A DNA stretch of 64,000 nucleotides from assembly GCA_017614505.1 (NCBI GenBank), contig JAGABT010000016.1:1-64000 (forward strand). Direction: 5' to 3'. The notes beneath the pieces were generated by a model. The model was not told the origin of the DNA. It saw only the letters and a list, made by a program, of their open reading frames with translations, and searched no databases. The translations under genes were made by a program, and so were the position numbers. The DNA comes from Selenomonadaceae bacterium. GTDB lineage: Bacteria > Bacillota > Negativicutes > Selenomonadales > Selenomonadaceae. Position 1 is the stretch's first letter; every line of letters starts with the position of its first letter. Below are positions 45,599 through 54,739 of this stretch, one piece after another.

Positions 45599-46956
45599 AG
45601 CGCGTTCACAATCTCCTTGAAGTTTTTGCCGCGCTCCTCGAAGTTGTCGTACATGTCGAAGCTGGCGCAGGCGGGACTGAGCAGAACGATTTGCGGCGGA
45701 TGAGCGACACTCTTAGCGAGCTCAACGGCTTTTTGCATAGAGTAACCGGCGTCCAGAATTTTATCGGCGGGGAAATTATTTTTTATGGCGTCAGCTTTGA
45801 ACCGCGCCGCCGCGTCACCAACCAGAATCAGCCAGTCCACGCGCTCATTTACCAGCGCCAGAAAATCCGTCAGGTCGGTGAGCTTATCGTCGCCGCCCGC
45901 TATCAGAATGATATTTCCCGCGAAAGTTTCCAGCGCCTTAATCGCCGAATCGGTGTTGGTCGCCTTGGAGTCGTTGTAATACTTCACGCCGTCAATTTCG
46001 CGCACGAACTCAATCCTGTGCTCGACGCCGGTAAAACTTTTCAGCACACAGGAAATTTTCTCAGCCTGCGCGCCAGCCAGAAAAGCCATCATCGACGACG
46101 CCAGCGCATTTTCGACGTTGTGCCCGCCCTTAATCCCAAGTTCGTCAACCGTGCAGAGATTATAAATTTTCCCGCCGCAGGAAATTTTCAAAACGTCGCC
46201 GTCGAGGTAAGCGCCTTCGTCGAGAATTTTTTTCCGACTGAAATAATAAACCTTGCACTTCGCGCGGGCTTTAATTTCGCGGGTGCGTTCATCGTCGTAG
46301 TTTAAAACCAGAAAATCGTCAGCCGTCTCCTGCGCGAAAATTTTTTCCTTCGCGGCTTGATAGGCGTCCATAGTGCCATGGCGCTTCAAATGGTCGGGCG
46401 TGACGTTGAGAATCGCAGAAACGTGCGGTCTGAAATTGTGCGTCGCCTCCATCTGGTAGCTGGAAATTTCCGCCGCAATACAGCCGCCCGCTCCAACTTC
46501 CAGCGCAACTTCGCTCAAAGCCACGCCGATATTTCCGCCAACGCCAACGCGCTCGTAAGCCGTCTCCAAAAGCAGTCCGAGCAGAGTAACGGTGGTAGTC
46601 TTGCCGTTGGTGCCGGTTACCGCGCAAATTGGAGAGCGCGCCAAATCGTAGGCAAGCTCAACTTCGCTGATAACGGGGATATTTTTCGCAAGCGCCGCCT
46701 GAATGAGCGGAATGCGAACGGGAACGGCGGGCGAAAGAATTACCATATCCACGCCGTCAAGCAAATCTTCAGTCTGCTTGCCGAAAACCAGATTAATCCC
46801 AGCGTCGCGCAGGTTTTGAAAATCAAATTTCAAATCAGCTTCAGCCTTAGCGTCGCTCAAAGTCACGTCAGCGCCGAATTTCTTAGCGATTTTCGCCGCC
46901 GCAAAGCCGCTGATACCGGCGCCAATCACGAGAATTTTTTTGTCTGCAAGTTCCAT
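45595..46956 (-). CDS. murD: UDP-N-acetylmuramoylalanine-D-glutamate ligase MurD
   Basis: 453-aa ligase adding D-glutamate to UDP-MurNAc-L-Ala. The ATP-binding AVTGTNGKTTTVTLL, the carbamylated-lysine region, NVTPDHLKRHGTMDAY, YNDSKATNTDSA, and LSPACASFDMYDNFEERG are all present. The ATG follows the aminopeptidase stop with no gap. murD-murG is a fragment of the dcw cluster. Confidence 0.96.
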   Translation of the reverse strand: MELADKKILVIGAGISGFAAAKIAKKFGADVTLSDAKAEADLKFDFQNLRDAGINLVFGKQTEDLLDGVDMVILSPAVPVRIPLIQAALAKNIPVISEVELAYDLARSPICAVTGTNGKTTTVTLLGLLLETAYERVGVGGNIGVALSEVALEVGAGGCIAAEISSYQMEATHNFRPHVSAILNVTPDHLKRHGTMDAYQAAKEKIFAQETADDFLVLNYDDERTREIKARAKCKVYYFSRKKILDEGAYLDGDVLKISCGGKIYNLCTVDELGIKGGHNVENALASSMMAFLAGAQAEKISCVLKSFTGVEHRIEFVREIDGVKYYNDSKATNTDSAIKALETFAGNIILIAGGDDKLTDLTDFLALVNERVDWLILVGDAAARFKADAIKNNFPADKILDAGYSMQKAVELAKSVAHPPQIVLLSPACASFDMYDNFEERGKNFKEIVNAL

Positions 46957-48357
46957 TTAAATTTCCCTCAAAAAGGCAACGTAGCCCTGCTTCGTTTCGT
47001 AAACGTCGACTTTGCTGACGGCTTCCCACGGCGCGTGCATGCTCAAAACCGCAACGCCGCTGTCGATGACTTCCATGCCGTAAACCGCCATGATGTGGGC
47101 GATAGTGCCGCCGCCGCCCAGGTCGACCTTGCCGAGTTCGCTGAACTGGTAATGGACGTTATGCTTGTCGAGTATAGCGCGGAGCTTGCCGACAAATTCA
47201 GCGTTTGCCTCGCTGGCGCCGGATTTCCCGCGCGAGCCGGTGAATTTATTGAAGACCATGCCCTTGCCGAGGTAGGCGACATTTTTCTTGTCGTAGCTGC
47301 TTGCGTAGAGCGCGTCGTAGGCGCTGGAAACGTCGGAGCTGAGCATGAAAGAATTCTGCAGAGCGCGGCGCAGTCCGAGTTCGGTGTACTGCCCGCAGAC
47401 GCTCATGAGTTCAGCCAGCGCGTTTTCAAAAAACTTCGAGCGCATACCCGTCGCGCCGTAACTGCCAATTTCTTCCTTGTCGACCAGCAGGCAGCACGCG
47501 GTTTTATCAAGCGTCTCGTTCGCAATTTCCAGCATGGCGATAAGCGAAGTGTAAGAGCAAACGCGGTCGTCGTGCCCGTAAGCCAGCACCATACTCCTAT
47601 CCAGACCAAGCTCGCGCGCCTTGCCAGCGGGAACCAGCGCGAGTTCAGCTGACAGAAAATCTTCCGGCTCAATGTCATATTTATCCTTGAGAATTTTCAG
47701 CACGCCGGCTTTGACGGATTCTTTCTCGCCGTCCTTGAGCGGGTAATTTCCAACGAGAATATCAAGATTTTCGCCCTCGACAACTTTGGTAGCGTCTTTC
47801 TTCATCTGTTCCTGCGCGAGGTGAATCAGCAAATCCGTCACGCAGAAAACTGGGTCATCAGGATTTTCGCCGATGGTTATGTTCAGAACGGTGCCGTCCT
47901 TCTTGACAACAACGCCGTGCATAGCCAGCGGCAGAGTAACCCACTGATATTTTTTAATTCCGCCGTAGTAGTGCGTGTCGAGGTACGCCAGACCGCCGTC
48001 TTCGTAGAGCGGATTCTGTTTCACGTCGAGGCGGCAGGTATCGATATGCGCGCCGAGAATTTTCAGACCGCGTTCGATTGGTTCCGTGCCCAGCTGAAAC
48101 ATTACCAGAGATTTTTTCATGAAGGTATAGTAAACCTTGTCGCCGGCTTTAAGGCGCTGGCGGCTGCTGATAATTTCGCGCAGGTCTTTGTAGCCGACAG
48201 CCTCCGCCTGCTTAATCGCCTCAACGACACTTTCGCGCTCGGTCTTGCAGCGGCTCATAAAATCAATGTAGCCCGCGTTCAATTTTTCAAGCGCGGCTTT
48301 GTCGGCGTCGGTGTAGCCGCTCCAAATCGAAGGTTTCTTGTCATTTTTTTCGGACAT
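46957..48357 (-). CDS. M18 family aminopeptidase
   Basis: 466-aa zinc aminopeptidase. Metal-binding motifs are LGAHIDTCRLDVK, the aspartate in AYGHDDRVCSY, VDKEEIGSYGATG with the catalytic glutamates, and the late VAVLSMHAPWEAVS. This is the ApeB/aminopeptidase I branch of M18, which usually prefers acidic or neutral N-terminal residues. ATG 48357 with AAGGAAG upstream. Its neighbours (mutS, murD) give no functional hint. Confidence 0.93.
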   Translation of the reverse strand: MSEKNDKKPSIWSGYTDADKAALEKLNAGYIDFMSRCKTERESVVEAIKQAEAVGYKDLREIISSRQRLKAGDKVYYTFMKKSLVMFQLGTEPIERGLKILGAHIDTCRLDVKQNPLYEDGGLAYLDTHYYGGIKKYQWVTLPLAMHGVVVKKDGTVLNITIGENPDDPVFCVTDLLIHLAQEQMKKDATKVVEGENLDILVGNYPLKDGEKESVKAGVLKILKDKYDIEPEDFLSAELALVPAGKARELGLDRSMVLAYGHDDRVCSYTSLIAMLEIANETLDKTACCLLVDKEEIGSYGATGMRSKFFENALAELMSVCGQYTELGLRRALQNSFMLSSDVSSAYDALYASSYDKKNVAYLGKGMVFNKFTGSRGKSGASEANAEFVGKLRAILDKHNVHYQFSELGKVDLGGGGTIAHIMAVYGMEVIDSGVAVLSMHAPWEAVSKVDVYETKQGYVAFLREI

Positions 48358-48372
48358 GGTAAAACTTCCTTT

Positions 48373-48456
48373 CTAAATTTCGTCACCAGGAAAGCTGAAC
48401 GGATAAGCGGTTTTTACCCGCAACAAATCCGGCACAGGCTCTGTATCAAGATTCAT
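48373..48456 (-). CDS. Possible small ORF coupled to mutS
   Basis: 27 codons, ATG at 48456 overlapping the mutS stop by one base (TAATG), ending at TAG 48373, sixteen bases before the aminopeptidase start. The peptide reads MNLDTEPVPDLLRV followed by KTAYPFSFPGDEI. Coupling is good, but no homologue is known to me and it may be a remnant or chance ORF. It fills most of the 98-base space between mutS and the aminopeptidase gene. Confidence 0.35.
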   Translation of the reverse strand: MNLDTEPVPDLLRVKTAYPFSFPGDEI

Positions 48457-51011
48457 TAATTGCCCGCCTCCTGCCGCGCCAGCGCCTGCAGTTCGTACAG
48501 TTTATTCAAAGCTTCGATTGGTGTCAAGGTAGTCACGTCGAGTTTGAGCAAATCCGCCAGCCCGTGCGACAGAAAAAGGCTTTGCTGAGGCGGCGGCGTT
48601 TTTTTAGTTGAGACTTCGCGTACCGGCGCGGAATTTTCCAAATCTGCCAGAATTTCCGTGGCGCGTTTCATGACTGAATTTGGCAGCCCCGCCAGCTTTG
48701 CAACCTGAATGCCGTAGGATTTATCCGCCCCGCCGCGCTGAATCCTGCGCAGGAAAATAACTTCACCGCCGCGTTCCTTGACGGCGACGCTGAAATTTTC
48801 AATGCGCGCGGAACTGTCAGCGAGGCTGGTGAGCTCGTGGTAATGCGTGGCAAAAAGCGTCTTGGCGCGGATTTTTTTATCGATATACTCAACCACGGCG
48901 CGCGCAATGCTCATGCCGTCGAAAGTCGAAGTGCCGCGCCCAACTTCGTCAAGGATAATCAGACTGCGATTCGTGGCGTATTTCAGAATCTGCGCGACTT
49001 CGTTCATCTCGACCATGAAAGTGGACTGCCCGCTGATAATGTCGTCGCCTGCGCCAATGCGCGTGAAAATCCTGTCGACGGGCGAAATGTTCCCGCTGGA
49101 CGCCGGAATAAAACTGCCAGCCTGCGCCATCAGAACAATCAGCGCGACCTGCCGCATGTACGTCGACTTGCCCGCCATATTCGGACCGGTGACAATCATA
49201 ATTTCGCAGCCTCCGACAGCAAGACTGGTATCGTTCGGCACGAAAAGGCTGTTCGTCAAAATCCTCTCAACGAGCGGGTGACGCCCGTCCTTAATCTCAA
49301 TCCTGCCTTCAAGGTTCAGACTGGGGCGGACGTAATTATTTTGCGAGGCGGCTTCAGCCATGCTGGCGATTGTATCGAGCAGCGCGATTCTTTTGGCGGT
49401 ATCCTGAATCTGGCTGAGCTGGGCTTTAACGGCGTCGCGAATCTGGCAGAAAAGATTGTATTCCAGCACGACGATTTTTTCCTGCGAGCCGAGAATTTTA
49501 GTTTCGTACTCCTTGAGTTCCGGCGTGACGTAGCGTTCAGCGTTGGCAAGAGTCTGCTTGCGGGTGTACTTATCGGGAATTTTATCGGCGCCGCTGTGCC
49601 GGACTTCGACGTAGTAGCCGAAAATTCTGTTGTAGCCGACCTTGAGCGAACGAATGCCGGTTTCAGCTTTTTCGCGCTCCTCAAATTCCTGCAAAAAATT
49701 GCGGCTGTCCTGCGCGTACCGGCGGTACTCGTCGAGCTCGGCGCTGTAGCCGCTGTTGATAAATCCGCCGTCACGAACGGAAAGCGGCGCGTCTTCGGAA
49801 ATGGCTTTGTCGATTTGCTCAACCAGCGCGGAATAATCCTTGAGCCCGTCGCGGCAGGCAAGCAGAATATCGGTGGAAACTTTTTCGAGCGTAGCGCGGA
49901 TTTTTGGAATGACGCGCAGGGAAATTTTGAGCGCGGTAAGGTCGCGGGCATTCGCGCTGCCGACTTCGATTTTAGTCATGAGGCGTTCAATGTCGTAAAT
50001 TTCCTTGAGCGTTTCGCGCAGGACTTTTCGGGTGGTGTAGTTTTTGAAAAGTTCGTTCACGGCGTCGAGGCGGCGGTTTATCGCGACGGGGTCGACGAGC
50101 GGATTTTCAAGCCAGCGTTTAAGCAGGCGGTTGCCGAGCGGCGTTTTGGTGTAGTCGAGTACGGCGAACAGCGTATCTTTCTTGGAGCCTTCGCGCAGGT
50201 TGCGGACGACTTCAAGATTTTTCAGCGCGCTGGCGTCAAGGATAAGGTGACTGCTGAGGTCGAGGCGCGAAAGTTTGGAAATGTGGCTCAAATCCGCGCG
50301 AATAGTTTTGTGCAGGTAGTTCAGCAGAAATTCCACGGCGTCAGCGGCGGCGGTTGAAACGGGCAAAGTTTTTTCGTCGAAGTGCTGCGCGAGGAACTCG
50401 GATTTTTCCTCGGCGTCGAATTTGGTAAAGGCGACGGTGCCAATTTTCAGCCTGACGAAATCTTTGAGGCTGTCGGCGAAGGACAGATTTTCAGCGGTAA
50501 GAATTTCGTGCGGAGCGAGGCGGTAGAGTTCATCGAAAAGATTTTGCGTGCGGTTCTTGCCTTCGTAGAGGCAGTAGAAAATTTCGCCGGTCGAAACGTC
50601 GGCGGCGGCAAGGGCAATTTCAGCTCCGGCTTCGAGAATCAGCGCGATATAATTGTTGCTGGCGTCGCTGAGCGTGTCCTCGGTGAGAATCGTGCCTGGC
50701 GTGACGATTTTAGTAATTTCGCGGTCGGTCAAGCCCTTCGCCTTGGGGTCGCTAACCTGGTCGACAACTACGACGCGGTAGCCCTTGTTGACGAGTTTCT
50801 GAATATAAGTTTCGACAGCCTTGGCGGGTACGCCGCACATTGGAATATGCTGGCGGTGCGTCAGCGTTAAGCCGAGCTCTTTGGACGCAGTTTCGGCGTC
50901 GCTGTTGAACATTTCGTAGAAGTCGCCCAGCCTGAAAAATAACAGCGCGTCGGGGTTTTGTATTTTCGCCGCGTGGTACTGCTCCATCATCGGTGTAATT
51001 TTTTCGCTCAA
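48456..51011 (-). CDS. mutS: DNA mismatch repair protein MutS
   Basis: 851-aa mismatch-recognition ATPase. The mismatch-binding FFRLGDFYEMF (Phe-X-Glu type) is at the N-terminus, and the ATPase has Walker A VTGPNMAGKSTYMRQVA and Walker B SLIILDEVGRGTSTFDG, followed by ATHYHEL. Start is TTG 51011. mutL, which usually follows mutS in Firmicutes, is not in the window. Confidence 0.97.
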   Translation of the reverse strand: MSEKITPMMEQYHAAKIQNPDALLFFRLGDFYEMFNSDAETASKELGLTLTHRQHIPMCGVPAKAVETYIQKLVNKGYRVVVVDQVSDPKAKGLTDREITKIVTPGTILTEDTLSDASNNYIALILEAGAEIALAAADVSTGEIFYCLYEGKNRTQNLFDELYRLAPHEILTAENLSFADSLKDFVRLKIGTVAFTKFDAEEKSEFLAQHFDEKTLPVSTAAADAVEFLLNYLHKTIRADLSHISKLSRLDLSSHLILDASALKNLEVVRNLREGSKKDTLFAVLDYTKTPLGNRLLKRWLENPLVDPVAINRRLDAVNELFKNYTTRKVLRETLKEIYDIERLMTKIEVGSANARDLTALKISLRVIPKIRATLEKVSTDILLACRDGLKDYSALVEQIDKAISEDAPLSVRDGGFINSGYSAELDEYRRYAQDSRNFLQEFEEREKAETGIRSLKVGYNRIFGYYVEVRHSGADKIPDKYTRKQTLANAERYVTPELKEYETKILGSQEKIVVLEYNLFCQIRDAVKAQLSQIQDTAKRIALLDTIASMAEAASQNNYVRPSLNLEGRIEIKDGRHPLVERILTNSLFVPNDTSLAVGGCEIMIVTGPNMAGKSTYMRQVALIVLMAQAGSFIPASSGNISPVDRIFTRIGAGDDIISGQSTFMVEMNEVAQILKYATNRSLIILDEVGRGTSTFDGMSIARAVVEYIDKKIRAKTLFATHYHELTSLADSSARIENFSVAVKERGGEVIFLRRIQRGGADKSYGIQVAKLAGLPNSVMKRATEILADLENSAPVREVSTKKTPPPQQSLFLSHGLADLLKLDVTTLTPIEALNKLYELQALARQEAGN

Positions 51012-51026
51012 ATCCTCAGCTCACTT

Positions 51027-51965
51027 TCAAATTGGTTGAGAATGATTATAGCATTGCGCGGGATTTTCGCAAGCCAGAAAGTGTTCAAACTCTTCCGCGG
51101 TAAGATAGGAATCCTGCGTGCCTTTACGCGTGACGCTCATCGCGGCGTACTTTGAAGCCAGCTGAATTGCGTCGCGGATACTTCTGCCCTGCGCGAAACT
51201 TTTAGCGAAACAGCCGGTAAATGCGTCGCCCGCGCCGGTGCTGTCAACTGCGTCAACCTTCAGCGTCGGCACAAATTCTTCAACGCCCTCGGCAAACCAG
51301 ATTGCGCCGCGACTTCCCAGCGTCAGGATAATATTTTTCAAGCCCTGCGCCAAAAGTTTTCCAGCCGCCGCGCGAATGTCCGACAGCCCCGTTAAAATTC
51401 CAAGCTCCATTTCGTTCAGCACAAAAAATTCGCAGGTGCAAACTTTTTCGACTGAAAGCCCGCCACTCAGCGGCGAAGGATTAAGCAGCACTGGTATATT
51501 ATTTCTGTTCGCGAAGTCAACCGCCGCGTAGACCGTTTCTAGCGGAATTTCCAGCTGAATCACGAAAAGCCCGCACTGTTTTAAATCGTCTGCCGCCTGC
51601 AAAATATTTTCCGGCGCTAAAAAATCACTCGCGCCGTGATAGTACATGCTCCGATACTGCCCCGAAGCCTCGACGATAATCATCACAACGCCGTTGGAAA
51701 CGTTCGGGACTTTGACAATCTGCCGCGTATCAATGCCGTTCCGCCGGAAATTTTCCAGCGCAGTAGCGCCAAATAAATCGTCACCGACTGCCGAAACCAT
51801 CAAAACATCTGCGCCGAGTCTTTTCGCCGCCACAGCCTGATTCGCGCCCTTGCCGCCGCACGCAATGTGAAAATCCTTCGCCGTTGCCGTCCCGCCGTAT
51901 TCCGGCGCCGTGTCGACGTAGGCAACAAGGTCAACTATCGTCCCGCCGATAACAGCTATCTTCAA
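51027..51965 (-). CDS. rbsK: Ribokinase-like PfkB-family sugar kinase
   Basis: 312-aa kinase. The N-terminal substrate motif GGKGANQAVAAKRLGADV and the C-terminal catalytic VDSTGAGDAFTGCFAKS with the general-base aspartate are ribokinase-like; NPSPL and LTLGSRGAIW also fit. Ribokinase phosphorylates ribose at O5; other PfkB substrates (deoxyribose, nucleosides) are possible. Start TTG 51965 with GGAGGG upstream. It overlaps queH by 35 bases. Confidence 0.85.
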   Translation of the reverse strand: MKIAVIGGTIVDLVAYVDTAPEYGGTATAKDFHIACGGKGANQAVAAKRLGADVLMVSAVGDDLFGATALENFRRNGIDTRQIVKVPNVSNGVVMIIVEASGQYRSMYYHGASDFLAPENILQAADDLKQCGLFVIQLEIPLETVYAAVDFANRNNIPVLLNPSPLSGGLSVEKVCTCEFFVLNEMELGILTGLSDIRAAAGKLLAQGLKNIILTLGSRGAIWFAEGVEEFVPTLKVDAVDSTGAGDAFTGCFAKSFAQGRSIRDAIQLASKYAAMSVTRKGTQDSYLTAEEFEHFLACENPAQCYNHSQPI

Positions 51966-52569
51966 GATAATCCCTCCGCTTTCTGATACGCTTAATCTGC
52001 TTGCTGAAACGTTCCTCCTCGCTGAAGACGCAGCCGCAGTAATTTTGCCGGTACAGCTCCAGCTCCAGGCTCAAATCAATTCCAGCCTGCCAGCCCGCGC
52101 GAAAATCCTCGTAGTAAAATTCCACGCCGAAACTTTTAGCGGCGCCCTCAGCAATATTTTTCATCAGCTCATGATTCTGGTGAATGCTGTAAAAAAGCGT
52201 CGACGTGAAGACTTTGAATCCGTTCTCAGCGGCGAACCGCGCAGTCTCGCTCAGCCGCCACGCGTAGCAAATCCGACAGCGCTGGTGAAAGCCGTCGCCA
52301 AATTTGAAAGTATCTTCCGCGTCAACCGCGCCGACCACGCTGGCAGTTCTGGACAGAAATTCGCGCAGGCCGTAGCGGTTGTCGGCGAAAAATTTCAGGC
52401 TGACTTTCTCGGCAAATTCGCGCGCAGTTTTCAGGCGCTGGTGCCACTCTTTGTAGGGGTGAATGTTCGGGTTGAAAAAGTAGCCGACCGGCTCGAAGCC
52501 CTCCGCGCGAAGTTTCTGCGTCGGGTAGCACGAACACGGTCCGCAGCACATGTGCATTAAAATTTCCAT
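51931..52569 (-). CDS. queH: Epoxyqueuosine reductase QueH
   Basis: 212-aa protein of the QueH (DUF208) family, which performs the last step of queuosine synthesis in bacteria lacking QueG. Cysteines that hold Fe-S clusters lie in MHMCCGPCSCYPTQ, RCRICYAWRL and NYCGCVFSEEE; the family FFNPNIHPYKEWHQRL is also present. Start at ATG 52569 with GGAGG upstream; the frame continues beyond it without a good start. It heads the long minus-strand run and is divergent from metK. Confidence 0.93.
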   Translation of the reverse strand: MEILMHMCCGPCSCYPTQKLRAEGFEPVGYFFNPNIHPYKEWHQRLKTAREFAEKVSLKFFADNRYGLREFLSRTASVVGAVDAEDTFKFGDGFHQRCRICYAWRLSETARFAAENGFKVFTSTLFYSIHQNHELMKNIAEGAAKSFGVEFYYEDFRAGWQAGIDLSLELELYRQNYCGCVFSEEERFSKQIKRIRKRRDYLEDSCYRRDDS

Positions 52570-52596
52570 TGACTGCCTCCAAAAATTTCTGTGCCA

Positions 52597-52605
52597 ATTA
52601 TAACA
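52597..52605 (-). promoter_or_regulatory. Extended -10 promoter for queH
   Basis: On the minus strand TGTTATAAT is a perfect TGn-TATAAT, 28 bases before the queH start. It lies back to back with the metK promoter. Confidence 0.6.
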
Positions 52606-52614
52606 TTTTTGCTG

Positions 52615-52643
52615 TTGACATGAAAGATTAAATGTGTTAATTT
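52615..52643 (+). promoter_or_regulatory. Promoter for metK
   Basis: TTGACA (52615-52620), a perfect -35, is followed after 17 bases by TAATTT (52638-52643). The coding start is about 40 bases downstream. No SAM riboswitch fits in that space. Confidence 0.6.
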
Positions 52644-52682
52644 GAAATTCCTTGAAACAATTTTTTTGAAAGGATGATAGTT

Positions 52683-53852
52683 TTGGCAAGAACTTTGTTT
52701 ACTTCGGAGTCCGTGACCGAGGGACATCCCGATAAGGTTGCCGACAGAATTTCCGACAGCATTTTGGACGCTATTTTGGAGCGCGACCCGCTCGGACGCG
52801 TCGCCTGCGAAACCGTTGTAACGACGGGGCAGGTTCACGTTGTCGGCGAAATTTCTACCAGCTGCTACGTCGACATTGCGAAGATTATTCGCGAGGCGGT
52901 GCGCGAAATTGGCTACACCAACTCGGCTTACGGCTTCGACGCGGATACTGTCGGCGTTCTGATTTCGCTTGACGAGCAGTCGCCGGATATTGCGCAGGGC
53001 GTCAATAACGCGTTCGACGATAAGGACGAGATTGGCGCGGGCGATCAGGGTATGATGTTCGGCTACGCCACCAACGAGACGCCGGAATATATGCCCATGC
53101 CAATTTCTCTTGCGCATAAGCTTGCTTACCGGCTGGCGGAAATTCGCAAGGTTACCGGCGAGCTGAATTACCTGCGCCCCGACGGCAAAACGCAGGTTAC
53201 TATCGTCTACGAAGATGGCAAGCCGGTTGCAGTCGATACGATTGTTATTTCTACGCAGCACAATCCCGAAGTTTCGCTGGAGCAGATTCGCGCGGATATG
53301 ATTAAGTACGTAATTGAACCGACGATTCCCGAAGGTCTTTCGACCGACGGTATGAAAATTTTCGTGAACCCGACCGGCAAGTTCGTGATTGGCGGACCGC
53401 AGGGCGATTCTGGCTTGACTGGCAGGAAAATTATCGTCGACACTTACGGCGGCTACGCGCGTCACGGCGGCGGAGCGTTCAGCGGCAAAGACCCCACGAA
53501 GGTTGACCGCAGCGCTTCCTACGCCGCCCGCTACGTTGCGAAAAATATTGTCGCGGCTGGGCTGGCTGACAAGTGCGAAATTCAGCTGGCTTATGCGATT
53601 GGCGTCGCCAAGCCCGTTTCAATTCAGATTGACACTTTCGGCACAAATAAAATTCCTGAGGCTGATATTGCGGCGCTGATTAATGTCAACTTCGATTTGC
53701 GTCCGGCTGGGATTATTAAAATGCTGGATTTGCGCCGCCCGATTTACCGCGCAACTTCGGCGTATGGACATTTTGGGCGCGAAGATGCGGATTTCCCGTG
53801 GGAGCGCCTCGACAAGGTTGACGATTTGCGCGAGCAGGCTGGATTGAAATAA
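52683..53852 (+). CDS. metK: S-adenosylmethionine synthetase MetK
   Basis: 389-aa enzyme making SAM from methionine and [20 protein letters not shown] at the N-terminus, the [12 protein letters not shown] loop, and [23 protein letters not shown] [20 protein letters not shown] motifs are diagnostic. Start placed at TTG 52683, eight bases after GAAAGGA; ATG 52674 overlaps that site. The stop overlaps the next gene's ATG (TAATG). Confidence 0.97.
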   Translation: MARTLFTSESVTEGHPDKVADRISDSILDAILERDPLGRVACETVVTTGQVHVVGEISTSCYVDIAKIIREAVREIGYTNSAYGFDADTVGVLISLDEQSPDIAQGVNNAFDDKDEIGAGDQGMMFGYATNETPEYMPMPISLAHKLAYRLAEIRKVTGELNYLRPDGKTQVTIVYEDGKPVAVDTIVISTQHNPEVSLEQIRADMIKYVIEPTIPEGLSTDGMKIFVNPTGKFVIGGPQGDSGLTGRKIIVDTYGGYARHGGGAFSGKDPTKVDRSASYAARYVAKNIVAAGLADKCEIQLAYAIGVAKPVSIQIDTFGTNKIPEADIAALINVNFDLRPAGIIKMLDLRRPIYRATSAYGHFGREDADFPWERLDKVDDLREQAGLK

Positions 53853-54685
53853 TGTTTCGGGTACTGGCTTTAATCTGCACGATTTGGGGATTCAACTTCG
53901 TAGTCATGAAAGTGGCGAACGAGTATTTCTCGCCGGAAATTTTCGTGGTATATCGATTCGGGCTGGGCGCGGCGATACTCGTAGCGTTTGCGTTTTTGAG
54001 GAAACTGCCGCTGCCGCCGCGAAAATTCTGGGGCTGGATTGCGCTGACGGGAATTTTGCAAATTTCACTGGGCGGCGCGATTGTACAGTTCTGCTTCAAA
54101 TATCTGAGCGCGGGAATGGTGTCGGTACTGAATTACACTATGCCGATGTGGGTGACGCTGCTGGCGGCGCTTTTCCTCAACGAAAAACTGACGCGGAAAA
54201 AAATCTTCGGCGTGGCGCTGGCGATAGTCGGCGTGGCGGTTTTAATGGGCGTCGACGTGAGTGGCGACTTACCGGCGATATTACTGGCGCTGGCGGCGGC
54301 AATGTTCTGGGCGCTGTCTAACGTCATAGTCAAGGCGAAACTCACGCAGTGCAACCCAATCGCGCTGACGACGTGGCAAATGGTAGTTGGCGCAATTTTC
54401 CTGACGATTTACGCGGCGTCGTTCGGCGAAGTTCGCGCGGAGTGGACGCTAGCGGCGGTCGCGTGCCTGCTATACAACGCGGTTATAGCCTCGGCGCTGG
54501 CGTTTTTCCTGTGGGTGTTCGTGCTTGAGCACATGCAGGCGAGCAAAGCGTCAATCGCAGTGCTGGGCGTGCCGGTCGTTGGAGTTTTGAGCGGCGTGAT
54601 TTTCCTCGGCGAGCCGCTGACAATCTCAATCGTACTCGGTATGGCGATGGTTTTATCTGGAATTGTGATTGTGCAGCATTCGTGA
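53852..54685 (+). CDS. EamA/DMT-family transporter
   Basis: 277-aa membrane protein with about ten hydrophobic segments in two repeats of five, ending SGVIFLGEPLTISIVLGMAMV, the typical EamA layout. IWGFNFVVMKVANEYFSP near the start matches the drug/metabolite transporter family; substrate unknown. It is coupled to metK by TAATG overlap, so it may export a methionine- or SAM-related compound, but this is only positional. Confidence 0.9.
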   Translation: MFRVLALICTIWGFNFVVMKVANEYFSPEIFVVYRFGLGAAILVAFAFLRKLPLPPRKFWGWIALTGILQISLGGAIVQFCFKYLSAGMVSVLNYTMPMWVTLLAALFLNEKLTRKKIFGVALAIVGVAVLMGVDVSGDLPAILLALAAAMFWALSNVIVKAKLTQCNPIALTTWQMVVGAIFLTIYAASFGEVRAEWTLAAVACLLYNAVIASALAFFLWVFVLEHMQASKASIAVLGVPVVGVLSGVIFLGEPLTISIVLGMAMVLSGIVIVQHS

Positions 54686-54693
54686 AAATTTAC

Positions 54694-54723
54694 AGCGGCG
54701 GTTCGAGGACTGCCGCTTTTTTT
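54694..54723 (+). terminator. Intrinsic terminator after eamA
   Basis: AGCGGC and GCCGCT form a 6-bp stem with a longer loop, followed by T7. It lies 17 bases before the start of the DUF262 gene, so that gene has little space for a promoter of its own. Confidence 0.8.
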
Positions 54724-54739
54724 GCAGGGAGGGATTTTG

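Noticed and set aside
52570..52682. SAM riboswitch upstream of metK
   Set aside because: Only about 40 bases lie between the likely transcription start and the coding start, with no SAM-I-like core or terminator hairpin.
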